64,000 nucleotides of DNA from Bifidobacterium angulatum DSM 20098 = JCM 7096 (GTDB taxonomy: Bacteria > Actinomycetota > Actinomycetes > Actinomycetales > Bifidobacteriaceae): assembly GCF_001025155.1 (NCBI RefSeq), contig NZ_AP012322.1, positions 1,612,001-1,676,000 on the forward strand, written 5' to 3'. The position numbers were made by a program, and so were the translations under genes. Below the pieces are notes generated by a model that did no database searches, was not told the origin of the DNA, and saw only the letters and a program-made list of their open reading frames with translations. Each line of letters begins with the position of its first letter. Within the stretch, counting starts at the first letter, position 1. Positions 36,033-44,403 of this stretch are shown here, piece by piece.

Positions 36033-37649
36033 ATGCAACGCATATGGATGACGTTCGCGGCCACCATAGTCATTGCGCTAGTGCTGACGGCGCTATTATG
36101 CGCTTTCGGCATGGCATGCACGCCTCGATGGCAGGTCGAACCGTTCACGAATCATATCGCGGTGCATTCGCCCAGCACATCCATCCAGGCCACAGGGGTC
36201 GTCACGCCGCAGGAGGGCCGTTATCAGGTCAAAGAAACGCATATCACAATCCAGCTGAGCGGCAGGGTGAAGGCCGTGGCAATCGTGCGGGAGCCGATTG
36301 GGGCATCGGAAGGCCATGCGGCCTGTCTGTTCATGCACGGCTCGGGCACCGGGAAATCGTCCGAGGCCTACGGCGATATTGCCCGGGCCATGGCCACTGC
36401 AGGCATCACCACTTTGGTACCGGATAAGCGGCTTGACAATTACTCCATGTTGAGCCGTGACTATGTGTCCAGTGCCAACGATTATGCAAAATCCTTGCGG
36501 GTTCTGCGCAGCTGGCCGGGCGTGGACGCCGCCAAAACAGGCATCTACGCCGAATCCGAAGGCACATGGATCGCCACCGTATTGACTCATGAGCACCCCG
36601 ATCTGGCATTCGCCATCCTGACATCATCACCTGTAGTCTCAGGTCGGCAGCAGATGGCCATGGCGGCCACCAGCTGTCTTAAGGCCACTGGCGCGCCGGA
36701 TGCCATCATTCATATCATTCCGAAACTCACCAGCCTGAGCGTGGACAACGTCGGTCCGAATTATGCTGATTTCGACGCCGCCTACTACCGCAGATCGCTT
36801 ACGATGCCTCTGCTGATCAACTACGGCACGCAAGATACGGCAATGCCGATCGAACAGGGCGCGCGGCTGTTGACCCGGGCCGCCAATGCTGCAGGCAACC
36901 ATAATGTGACACTGCGGTATTACAACGCCAATCATCAGATGCGCACCGGCAGCCTGTCGGCTCCCAACCTGCCCTTGGCGTCGCATTACACGCACGATCT
37001 GGAGGATTGGGTGAACGCCGTGGCCGCCGGCACCGGCGTAGGCGGCTGGAAGACACCCATGATTGCGGGCAGCCGGCCTCATCAGGAGTTCGCGGCCCCG
37101 CCATCCACCGATGCCGGTCTGCTCTCCTCGCTTGGCGTGCTGACGAGCGCTATCCTGCTCTGCCTGGCATGCTGCGTAGCAACCGTTTTCGGCGGCATCA
37201 TATTGACGCTCGCGCACATGATTCGAACACGTCGCCATAAGACGAACAATCATCGTTTCCCCGTTCCGCTGCGCATCGCACTCATATTGAACGTGGCGTT
37301 GGCCGCCGTAACGACATGCGCACTCCTCGCCTATCTGGTCATGGTGATTCAGGATGCGATCACATTGACGAGCAACTCGGCCGTGCTGGCCCGCAACTGG
37401 CATGGCGTGGTGGCGTTGACCTGGCTGGAACTGGTGGCGTTTGCCTGGCTGATTGCGCAATACGCCGTCATGCGCATGCCAAAGCCGCCGTACGCTCATG
37501 CGGAACATGCACGGCCGGACCTGCACGCCGCCGCAAGCCAAGCCGGCAAGGAAACCTGGGGCGGCGGGCACACAGCCGTTGCCACATTGGGTATGCTGGC
37601 TTCGGCGCTGTCTTTGCTGCTTTTGGCGTTCTGGGGACTATTTAGCTAG
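36033..37649 (+). CDS. Membrane-anchored alpha/beta hydrolase
   Basis: This 538-residue protein has an N-terminal TM (AATIVIALVLTALLCAFGMA), then an extracellular alpha/beta-hydrolase domain with oxyanion region LFMHGSGTGKSSEAYG, nucleophile elbow GIYAESEGTWIATV, acid near NYGTQDTAMPIEQ and a likely His in NANHQMRTG. Three more TMs and a further C-terminal TM follow (residues 370-538). The elbow reads A-E-S-E-G instead of G-x-S-x-G. The ATG at 36033 starts the TM; a GTG at 35964 is the alternative. Substrate unknown; possibly an envelope lipid or peptide. Confidence 0.75.
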   Translation: MQRIWMTFAATIVIALVLTALLCAFGMACTPRWQVEPFTNHIAVHSPSTSIQATGVVTPQEGRYQVKETHITIQLSGRVKAVAIVREPIGASEGHAACLFMHGSGTGKSSEAYGDIARAMATAGITTLVPDKRLDNYSMLSRDYVSSANDYAKSLRVLRSWPGVDAAKTGIYAESEGTWIATVLTHEHPDLAFAILTSSPVVSGRQQMAMAATSCLKATGAPDAIIHIIPKLTSLSVDNVGPNYADFDAAYYRRSLTMPLLINYGTQDTAMPIEQGARLLTRAANAAGNHNVTLRYYNANHQMRTGSLSAPNLPLASHYTHDLEDWVNAVAAGTGVGGWKTPMIAGSRPHQEFAAPPSTDAGLLSSLGVLTSAILLCLACCVATVFGGIILTLAHMIRTRRHKTNNHRFPVPLRIALILNVALAAVTTCALLAYLVMVIQDAITLTSNSAVLARNWHGVVALTWLELVAFAWLIAQYAVMRMPKPPYAHAEHARPDLHAAASQAGKETWGGGHTAVATLGMLASALSLLLLAFWGLFS

Positions 37650-38174
37650 GGGCATGGAATCTCCCGCAGCTGATTCCCCGCCCATGGATTCCTCCGATTC
37701 GCGGCGATTATGTATTGCCGAGACTGCCGCCCATACGGCTGCTGTGATGAGCAGCAGCACGCCAAGTCCGCCGATGCCGCCGATCAGGAGCGTCTGCGGA
37801 TTCGGCATCCAGTGCCATACGCCGATCGGCAGCAGGCATAGCATCGTCATCAGGCCAATCAGGCAGAGGAACACGCCCAATACTATGGTTCCGGCACTCG
37901 GCCCGGACGGACGAATCACCAGGTTGCCGTCGACTTTGCCGATATGCACCTGTTTGGATGGGTCGACCGGTTCGATGGGGCGCGCCGATTGGGGATGTGC
38001 CGATTCCGTATGCGCAGGCTCTGCAGGCGCAGTTTCTGCATGCACCGACTGGGTATTTGCCGGCTTGCGTGTCGATTCGTGTGCCGGTTCATGTACCGGC
38101 AGGGTCTGCGTAGGCATATCAGCGACGTCGGCGATATTCAGAACCGGCATCTCGCGGGTTGCGTCGTCATTCAT
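37638..38174 (-). CDS. Two-TM membrane protein of the PspC locus
   Basis: This 178-residue protein has a Pro/Glu/His-rich cytosolic N-terminal half (residues 1-85) and two C-terminal TMs (GTIVLGVFLCLIGLMTMLCLL and LIGGIGGLGVLLLITAAVWAAV). I do not recognise a family. Its ATG overlaps the stop of the PspC gene (ATGA), so it belongs to that operon and is probably an accessory of the PspC protein. Its 3' end overlaps the end of the convergent hydrolase gene by 12 bases. Confidence 0.75.
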   Translation of the reverse strand: MNDDATREMPVLNIADVADMPTQTLPVHEPAHESTRKPANTQSVHAETAPAEPAHTESAHPQSARPIEPVDPSKQVHIGKVDGNLVIRPSGPSAGTIVLGVFLCLIGLMTMLCLLPIGVWHWMPNPQTLLIGGIGGLGVLLLITAAVWAAVSAIHNRRESEESMGGESAAGDSMPLAK

Positions 38175-40060
38175 TTCGTTTCCTTTCCATCGGCGCTGTG
38201 CTGCGATTTCGCATTTGCCGATCCCAACGGCAGCTTGCTGTCGGACGCGTATTGCACGGTGACGCTGCCGGCGGCCGTTCCAGCGATGTTGATGCATAGA
38301 TCCGGCTGTTGCGGAGCCTTGTCCGACTCGATGGACGGCCAATACCATTTGTGGTCGTAGATGGTTTTGAACGCTTTGTCGAGATTCGTGCCGTCATATA
38401 CCGCATCACCGGATTTGACGGCGTCGTCGTGCTCATCCGCATTATCGTAGTTGCTGAAATCGTCGTAGTCCGAAGTACCGGCAAGCGCCGGGACTCCCTT
38501 GCTCAACCCGTTGACGCCGTGTTGCGTGCCACTATTGTCGAGGAACAAGCCGATCCAGCCCATACCGTTGTTGAAGGTGAGGCCGTCCGGGCCACCCACA
38601 TAATCCACGATGTTGCTGAAACCGTTATCCTGGTCCCCAACCGACCACTGGCATCCGTCCGGCAATGTGACCGCCACCTGAACATTCGCCGCCATCAGAT
38701 TCAGCGTGCCTGTCGGGCAGGAGCTTTCGCCGTACGTGCCGTCTTCGAGCCTGACCTTATGCTTGCCATGCGTGGTCGGATAACCGCTCAAATCGATATT
38801 CAGTACATCGTTGGCGTAATCCTTGCCGGATATCACCAAACCACGCTCGTAGCGTTTCATCTGCGCATCACTGGTGTCGCTCCATGTCATGGTCCCACTC
38901 ACCGTCACACGCCGATAGTCCTTCGGAATCTGCCAATAGCGGCTTTCCAACGTGACCATGCCCATGCAGAATGCCATCACCACAGCCATGAACGCGGCGC
39001 ACCACGCCAACGGATGCAGGCCGCCGGCTCGCCGCCCCACGCAGCCGAGTATCACGATTGTTATGCCAATGCCCAGGCAGATGCCACCGCAGCACATCGT
39101 GGCAAGGCGCAGCAGCCGTTGCGGATACTCCCAATCGATTGCGAGCGTGGTGGCGCACCAGCCGGTTCCGGCGATCGCCAGCAATGCCAGGCCAAGAGTC
39201 GCCAGCACCAGCAACGGGCCAGCCGGCTTGCGGCGAACACGCTTCGGCCGTGGCTGGGGTGTTTTGTCTTGTGGCGGAGCGGAGAATGTCGGGGGCACGC
39301 TGGCCGTGACAAACGCGGCAGGCTCGTTTACCGGCTGTTGAAACGTCTGGTACGGCGATTGCGCAGGCCCGCGCGCGGCATTATTCTGCGATTGCCGTTG
39401 CGCATACTGCGACTGGGTCGAGACGAACGGCTGTGCCGGGGCGACCGGCTGGGTCGGTTGAGTCGGCCGATTCGGTTGAGTCGACTGCCCCGACTGCCGT
39501 GCCGGCGGTTGCTGGGATTGCGGCTGCGGCATGTGGGGCTGCTGCCATTGCGCCGCATACGATTGACGATTGATCAGCAGCCACAGCGCCAGCGCGGCCA
39601 TGGCGAACGCCGCCCAGCCCACGCCGGGAAGGCAAATCGCCGCTGCGGCACAGATTAGTGCGCCAAGGCAGTTCCAATCCCAATGGCCATTGATCAGCTC
39701 CTCGCACAGGATCCTGTCGTCCGTCTCGTCCGGAAGCAGAAGCCAAGCCAATGCGTAGAACGCGGCTCCGGCGCCGAACAGCAGCGAGGTAAGGATTACC
39801 AACGCACGCACCAAAGTCGTGCTCCATCCCAACCTGCGGGCCATGCCATCGCATACGCCTGCGATCCAACGGTCACGGCCGCGTATGATGCGGCTGGAGC
39901 GGATCCAGAAGAAGAACCGGCTGCCACGATTCGGCTGCGGCTGATATGCCGGGGATTGCGCCTGTGATTGGGGTGACGATTGGGACTGCGGCTGTGGCGA
40001 CGGCCCGGCAGACCCCGCGTTCCACCAACCATCCTGAGGATTATTGTTTGCATTGCTCAT
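38171..40060 (-). CDS. PspC-domain membrane protein
   Basis: This 629-residue protein has a Pro/Gln/Ser-rich N-terminal tail, a PspC domain (residues 55-115: RIIRGRDRWIAGVCDGMARRLG...LVRALVILTSLLFGAGAAFYALAWLLLP), further TMs, a Gln/Pro low-complexity linker (about 185-290), three more TMs and an extracellular C-terminal domain of about 200 residues (VSGTMTWSDT... onward). Such proteins sense membrane stress. It is divergent from a PspC-histidine kinase gene; both likely share the CCCTGAA-box promoter. TGGAAGC precedes the ATG. Confidence 0.85.
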   Translation of the reverse strand: MSNANNNPQDGWWNAGSAGPSPQPQSQSSPQSQAQSPAYQPQPNRGSRFFFWIRSSRIIRGRDRWIAGVCDGMARRLGWSTTLVRALVILTSLLFGAGAAFYALAWLLLPDETDDRILCEELINGHWDWNCLGALICAAAAICLPGVGWAAFAMAALALWLLINRQSYAAQWQQPHMPQPQSQQPPARQSGQSTQPNRPTQPTQPVAPAQPFVSTQSQYAQRQSQNNAARGPAQSPYQTFQQPVNEPAAFVTASVPPTFSAPPQDKTPQPRPKRVRRKPAGPLLVLATLGLALLAIAGTGWCATTLAIDWEYPQRLLRLATMCCGGICLGIGITIVILGCVGRRAGGLHPLAWCAAFMAVVMAFCMGMVTLESRYWQIPKDYRRVTVSGTMTWSDTSDAQMKRYERGLVISGKDYANDVLNIDLSGYPTTHGKHKVRLEDGTYGESSCPTGTLNLMAANVQVAVTLPDGCQWSVGDQDNGFSNIVDYVGGPDGLTFNNGMGWIGLFLDNSGTQHGVNGLSKGVPALAGTSDYDDFSNYDNADEHDDAVKSGDAVYDGTNLDKAFKTIYDHKWYWPSIESDKAPQQPDLCINIAGTAAGSVTVQYASDSKLPLGSANAKSQHSADGKETK

Positions 40061-40096
40061 GCTTCCATTACAGCAACCCTCAACCGTCAGCCGTAT

Positions 40097-40143
40097 CAGG
40101 GAACACCCTGAATCTGCCCTGAACACTGGCTCAAAGCCCTGAA
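40097..40143. promoter_or_regulatory. CCCTGAA box array in the divergent PspC promoter
   Basis: CCCTGAA occurs at 40106-40112, 40117-40123 and 40137-40143 (spacing 11 and 20 bases), with an inverted TCAGGG copy at 40097-40102 forming TCAGGG-aacac-CCCTGA. It fills most of the 113-bp gap between the two PspC genes, as expected for binding sites of the adjacent LuxR-type regulator. Confidence 0.6.
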
Positions 40144-40173
40144 TCCATGACCCTGGCAAGGCACAATGGAATC

Positions 40174-41664
40174 ATGAAGTCCTTAGCCAAACCACGCTAC
40201 ACGCAGGAACAGTACGAGCAGGCCAGTGCGGTCTATATGTATTGGTGCCGTGACCAGGCGTGGCGCGAAGGCCGCGCGACGCCATCCAAGCAGGCACGTC
40301 TGCCATTGCTGCGCCCCGCATATGGCCGTATGGTGGCCGGCGTATCCAAAGCCATCAGCATGCATCTGGGTATCTCCGTTCATCTGATCCGCCTGATCTT
40401 CATCATCGCCACGTTCTTCTTCGGCTCCGGCGCAATCACCTATATCTTCCTGTGGATCACTGTTCCGGTCGGTGACCCGGTGCAGCGGGCGTACGCTATT
40501 GCCGGCAGCCAATCCGTAAGCGATGCGCCACTGTCACGCGGCAACGCAGGAAGCGCACAGAGCGGCGGAATACCATCGCCTGCCACCGGGAATGCCGCGG
40601 ATACAGCTACGTCCGGAGGCAACCCGTCATCGTCCGAAAGCCTGGAGCAGATGCTCAGGCAGGCGCCGAAACCTGCATTGCTGGCCTTAAGCGGACTGGC
40701 TGCACTTGCCATATGCGGCATCATGCTGGCCGGAGGCATGCCGGGTTCGCTGGTGTTGCCGTTGCTGCTCGGCATGGTCGGCATCGGTGTTTCCTGGCTG
40801 CGGTTCAATGCGGAGGAAGGCCAGCTGTGGACGATGCTCGGCGGCATCGCGCTTATCTTCTCCGCATATGCGATCTATGTCGCCGCGCATGTGCACATGG
40901 TGGAATCCGTGCGGCATGCCACGGCTGATCTGTTGTTTGCCGGATTGGCGATGCTTGTCGGCGTGCTGTTGGCGATTGTGCCGTGGATTATGGCCCTGAT
41001 TCGTGATCTGGGCACGGAACGCGCATTGAAGGAACGCGAAGAGGAGCGCGCCGACATGACCGCCCATCTGCATGACGGCGTATTGCAGACGCTGGCGTTG
41101 ATTCAGCTTCACGCAGGCGACCAGCAGACCGTGTTCTCTCTGGCGCGTTCGCAGGAACGCGAACTGCGTGAATGGCTGTATCAGGAGCGCACTACGTCGG
41201 ACCGTTCCGTCAATGCCGGGTTGAAGGAAATCGCGGCTCATGTGGAGGATACGCACGGTAAGCCGATTGAGGTGGTGACGGTGGGAGACGCACTGCCGAG
41301 TACGCAGACCGATGCACTGCTGGATGCCACGCAACAGGCGCTCGTCAACGCCGTGACGCATGGCGGCGAACCAATATCCGTCTACTGCGAGGCAAACGAC
41401 AAACTGGTGGAGGTGTTCGTACGCGACCATGGTGATGGCTTCGATATCAATGCCGTGCCTGCGAACCGCTTGGGCTTGCGCGAGTCGATTATCGGACGTG
41501 TCAAACGGCGCGGCGGTACAGTAGAGATTGTGTCACGCACCAACTGGGGCACGGAGGTGCGCATGCATATGCCGATTGTGACGCAGAAAACAGGCGCCGA
41601 GCCGTTGCAACAGCCGCAACAGGCACAGCAATCGCAACATTCCCAGGTTAAGGAGCAGCAATGA
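40174..41664 (+). CDS. PspC-fused sensor histidine kinase (HPK7 / NarL-type)
   Basis: This 496-residue kinase has an N-terminal PspC domain (residues about 45-110), further TMs (residues 165-285), a HisKA_3 dimerisation helix with the phosphoacceptor His in AHLHDGVLQTLALIQLH, and a HATPase domain with NAVTHGG (N box), RDHGDGFD (G1) and RLGLRESIIGRVKRRGG (G2). This layout is typical of actinobacterial envelope-stress kinases such as the MacS type. Four bases of overlap couple it to the response regulator. Divergent from the PspC membrane protein gene. Confidence 0.93.
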   Translation: MKSLAKPRYTQEQYEQASAVYMYWCRDQAWREGRATPSKQARLPLLRPAYGRMVAGVSKAISMHLGISVHLIRLIFIIATFFFGSGAITYIFLWITVPVGDPVQRAYAIAGSQSVSDAPLSRGNAGSAQSGGIPSPATGNAADTATSGGNPSSSESLEQMLRQAPKPALLALSGLAALAICGIMLAGGMPGSLVLPLLLGMVGIGVSWLRFNAEEGQLWTMLGGIALIFSAYAIYVAAHVHMVESVRHATADLLFAGLAMLVGVLLAIVPWIMALIRDLGTERALKEREEERADMTAHLHDGVLQTLALIQLHAGDQQTVFSLARSQERELREWLYQERTTSDRSVNAGLKEIAAHVEDTHGKPIEVVTVGDALPSTQTDALLDATQQALVNAVTHGGEPISVYCEANDKLVEVFVRDHGDGFDINAVPANRLGLRESIIGRVKRRGGTVEIVSRTNWGTEVRMHMPIVTQKTGAEPLQQPQQAQQSQHSQVKEQQ

Positions 41665-42341
41665 GCGAACCGGAGCAACGCATCAGAATCGCCATCGTGG
41701 ATGATCATGAGATGTTCCGCGCCGGTGTGATCGCCACGCTGCAACCGCATTTCGATGTGGTCGGTCAGGCCGCGGACGTGGAGGGATCGGTGGCGATGAT
41801 CGCGCAGACCAAGCCGGACGTGGTGTTGCTGGACGTGCATGTGCCGGGCGGCGAAGGCGGCGGTGGCACTGAAATCCTTGCCAAATCACGCCTCTACTCC
41901 CCCGATACCGTGTTTTTGGCATTATCAGTCTCCGATTCGCCACAGGATGTCGGTTCCGTAATCCGTGCTGGGGCGCAAGGTTATGTGACCAAAACGATTT
42001 CCGGTAGCGACCTCATCTCCTCCATTAAGCAGGTACATGAGGGCTATGCCGTGTTTTCGCCAAAACTGGCTGGTTTCGTACTATCGGCCTTCCAAAACGG
42101 GTCATCGACGAACAGCTCGATCGGCGGCTCAATCCACGATGATGAGCTGGACCGGTTGTCGAACCGCGAGCAGGAGGTCATGAGGCTTATCGCACGCGGC
42201 TACACGTATAAGGAGGTCGCCGCGGAACTGTTCATCTCCGTCAAAACCGTGGAGACCCATGTCAGCTCCGTACTGCGCAAGCTGCAGTTGTCGAATCGCA
42301 CCGAGTTGACCCGTTGGGCCGCCGATCGACGTATCGTGTGA
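41661..42341 (+). CDS. LuxR/NarL-family response regulator
   Basis: This 226-residue regulator has a receiver domain with acidic pocket IVDDHEMFRAGV and phosphoacceptor Asp in DVVLLDVHVPGGEGGGG, followed by a LuxR HTH (DRLSNREQEVMRLIARGYTYKEVAAELFISVKTVETHVSSVLRKL). Overlaps the kinase gene (ATGA). It presumably binds the CCCTGAA boxes in front of the locus and so autoregulates; this is inference. Confidence 0.93.
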   Translation: MSEPEQRIRIAIVDDHEMFRAGVIATLQPHFDVVGQAADVEGSVAMIAQTKPDVVLLDVHVPGGEGGGGTEILAKSRLYSPDTVFLALSVSDSPQDVGSVIRAGAQGYVTKTISGSDLISSIKQVHEGYAVFSPKLAGFVLSAFQNGSSTNSSIGGSIHDDELDRLSNREQEVMRLIARGYTYKEVAAELFISVKTVETHVSSVLRKLQLSNRTELTRWAADRRIV

Positions 42342-42433
42342 TGCCGGAACGCACTGATGCCGATGCATACTGTTATCGACGCATAACTGCGCGGCATTGG
42401 TTTCGGTTCCTCGCAGGGGCGCAATCCAGCTCA

Positions 42434-42533
42434 TGCGGGGTTAATGACAATTACTGCGGCCTGTATGACAATTTCTGTGACGGCAGTATCATATTTCGTC
42501 ACTTTCATCACAGCAATTGTCGCTAACCCCGCA
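42434..42533. repeat. 100-nt imperfect inverted repeat with TGACAATT motifs
   Basis: The arms TGCGGGGTTA (42434-42443) plus GACAATT (42446-42452) pair with AATTGTC (42515-42521) plus TAACCCCGCA (42524-42533), with a 2x2 mismatch. The 62-base loop contains a second TATGACAATT copy (42464 on) and a GTGACG/CGTCAC hairpin. It follows the response regulator gene; no coding potential seen between 42342 and 42588. Confidence 0.75.
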
Positions 42534-42588
42534 GAAACAGTCAAGAACGGCGGTGTTTCGGCGGTTTCAGTGGTTATAGGCAACAAAA

Positions 42589-42612
42589 AACCGCAGCCAT
42601 ATGACTGCGGTT
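42589..42612 (-). terminator. Terminator of tRNA-Ser(UGA)
   Basis: AACCGCAG/CTGCGGTT hairpin followed by TTTTTTG on the minus strand, just downstream of the tRNA. Confidence 0.85.
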
Positions 42613-42622
42613 CATTCACAAG

Positions 42623-42707
42623 CGGGCAGAGCGAGATTCGAACTCGCGGAGGCTTGCACCTCAACGGTTTTCAAGACCGTCTCTTTAGACCGCTCAGACA
42701 TCTACCC
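42623..42707 (-). tRNA. tRNA-Ser (anticodon UGA)
   Basis: Type II tRNA with a long variable arm. Acceptor GGGTAGA/TCTGCCC, anticodon loop CTTGAAA (UGA), T-loop GTTCGAA. No encoded CCA. It lies beside serS, whose product charges it. Confidence 0.95.
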
Positions 42708-42841
42708 TACGTGCCAAACCATCCGCACGAACACGCATCACACGTATGCATGCGAACAGGCACCTCAGTTATTGTAGCGTCACCCTTCCCCGCCGCGACA
42801 CGACCGGGATATGCAATACAACATATCCACCGCATCCAGTA

Positions 42842-42869
42842 GTTATGCACAAGTTATCCACAGCATAAC
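42842..42869. promoter_or_regulatory. Tandem DnaA-box-like sites
   Basis: TTATGCACA (42843-42851) and TTATCCACA (42854-42862) both match the DnaA-box consensus TTATNCACA in the same orientation, two bases apart, inside a GTTATGC/GCATAAC inverted repeat. Not an obvious origin: no dnaA or AT-rich unwinding region is seen. Confidence 0.5.
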
Positions 42870-42899
42870 ATGGGAATATCGGATCCCGACAACGGTCTT

Positions 42900-42927
42900 C
42901 CTCCATCGGCAGTCCTCCATCGGCAGT
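42900..42927. repeat. Tandem 14-bp repeat
   Basis: CCTCCATCGGCAGT is repeated twice head to tail in the gap between tRNA-Ser and serS. Confidence 0.8.
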
Positions 42928-42941
42928 CCACACCATACGAA

Positions 42942-42973
42942 TACGGCGCCAACGCAGCAACGTTGACGCCGTA
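42942..42973 (-). terminator. Terminator-like hairpin of serS
   Basis: TACGGCG-c-CAACG pairs with CGTTG-a-CGCCGTA over a 6-base loop, 32 bases past the serS stop; the following T-run is weak. Confidence 0.6.
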
Positions 42974-43004
42974 TGCAGCTGATGATCAATCAGTATTCAA
43001 GCGA

Positions 43005-44291
43005 TCAGGCTTCCCACTTGGTCGGCTCGATGACTTCCTTGCCTCCCATGTAGGCGCGCATGGCCTTCGGGATCTCGATGGAACCGTCCTTCTGCTGATG
43101 GTTCTCCATGATGGCGACCAGCCAACGCGTGGTGGCCAAGGTGCCGTTCAGCGTGGCCACGGCGCGGGTGGAGCCATCCTCCGTGCGCTCGCGGATGTTC
43201 AGACGGCGGGCCTGATACTCGGTGCAGTTGGAGGTGGAGGTGAGCTCGCGGTAACGGCCCTGGGTCGGAACCCAGGCTTCGCAGTCGAACTTGCGGGCCG
43301 CGGAGGAGCCCAGATCGCCGGCGGCGGTGTCGATGATGCGGTACGGCACCTCGACCTTACCGAGCATCTCCTGCTCCATGGCCAGCAGATGCTCATGCTC
43401 TTTGTAGGAGTCCTCCTGCTTGGCGTAGACGAACATCTCCACCTTGTCGAACTGGTGCACGCGGATGATGCCGGAAGTATCCTTGCCGGCGGCACCGGCT
43501 TCGCGGCGGTAGCAGGAGCTCCAGCCGCAGTAGCGCAGCGGGCCGTTCTCAAGGTTCAGGATCTCGTTCTCATGCATGCCGGCGAGCGCCACTTCGGAGG
43601 TACCGACCAGGTACTGGTCGTCAGGCTCGCGCAGACGGTAGATCTCGTCCGCATGGGAGTTGAGGAAGCCGGTGCCGCGCATCACTTCAGGACGCACCAG
43701 CGTCGGGGTGATGGCCAGCGTGAATCCGTGCTCCTCGGCCTGGTCGACGGCCATGGTCAGCATGGCGATCTGCATGCGGGCCACGGCGCCACGCAGGAAG
43801 TAGAAGCGGGAACCGCCGACCTTCACGCCGCGTTCCATATCGATGCCTGCAACGCCGCGGCCAAGCGTGAGATGGTCCTTGGGTTCGAAGCCTTCGGCAG
43901 CGAAGTCACGGATATCGCCGACCTTCTTGACGACCACATAGTCGTCTTCGCCGCCTGCCGGTGCCTCCGGCTCGACGATATTGGACAGCTTCCACATGGC
44001 GGTGGTGTATTCGCCGGTGGCGGCATCGGCCGCGGCCTTGTATTCGGAGACCTTCTTGGAAAGCTCTTTGGTCTCGGCAATGAGCTTGGCCTTATCGTCG
44101 CCGGAAGCGGCGGCGACCTTCTTGCCGATTTCCTTCTGCTGCGCACGAGCGGCCTCGAAATCCCTCAGCGCCGCACGACGCGCCTCATCGGAGGTCAGCA
44201 CTTCATCGACGAGTTCGACGGATTCCCCGCGCTTGCGTTGCGATTCCTTAACAACATCAGCGTGTTCACGAATGAATTGAATATCAAGCAT
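43005..44291 (-). CDS. serS: Seryl-tRNA synthetase
   Basis: Class II synthetase, 428 residues. The N-terminal coiled-coil arm (residues 30-105) binds the long variable arm of tRNA-Ser. The core has motif 2 YRREAGAAGKDTSGIIRVHQFDKVEMF and motif 3 RAVATLNGTLATTRWLVAIMENHQ. ATG at 44291 starts the conserved MLDIQFIREHAD; the frame remains open 80 codons upstream, antisense to the lipid kinase gene. tRNA-Ser(UGA) lies downstream. Confidence 0.97.
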   Translation of the reverse strand: MLDIQFIREHADVVKESQRKRGESVELVDEVLTSDEARRAALRDFEAARAQQKEIGKKVAAASGDDKAKLIAETKELSKKVSEYKAAADAATGEYTTAMWKLSNIVEPEAPAGGEDDYVVVKKVGDIRDFAAEGFEPKDHLTLGRGVAGIDMERGVKVGGSRFYFLRGAVARMQIAMLTMAVDQAEEHGFTLAITPTLVRPEVMRGTGFLNSHADEIYRLREPDDQYLVGTSEVALAGMHENEILNLENGPLRYCGWSSCYRREAGAAGKDTSGIIRVHQFDKVEMFVYAKQEDSYKEHEHLLAMEQEMLGKVEVPYRIIDTAAGDLGSSAARKFDCEAWVPTQGRYRELTSTSNCTEYQARRLNIRERTEDGSTRAVATLNGTLATTRWLVAIMENHQQKDGSIEIPKAMRAYMGGKEVIEPTKWEA

Positions 44292-44403
44292 GAGCCTAAG
44301 CCTAGTGCCGCGTAACGACGCATCGCAGCCGTTCGTGCAGGATTGGGGAGAATTCCCGAAAAGAACGTCGCCGTTATCCTGACTCTTCGTAACAATAGGT
44401 GGC

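Noticed and set aside
42843..42862. Replication origin at the DnaA-box pair
   Set aside because: Only two boxes, no AT-rich region, and no dnaA, dnaN or rpmH genes nearby.
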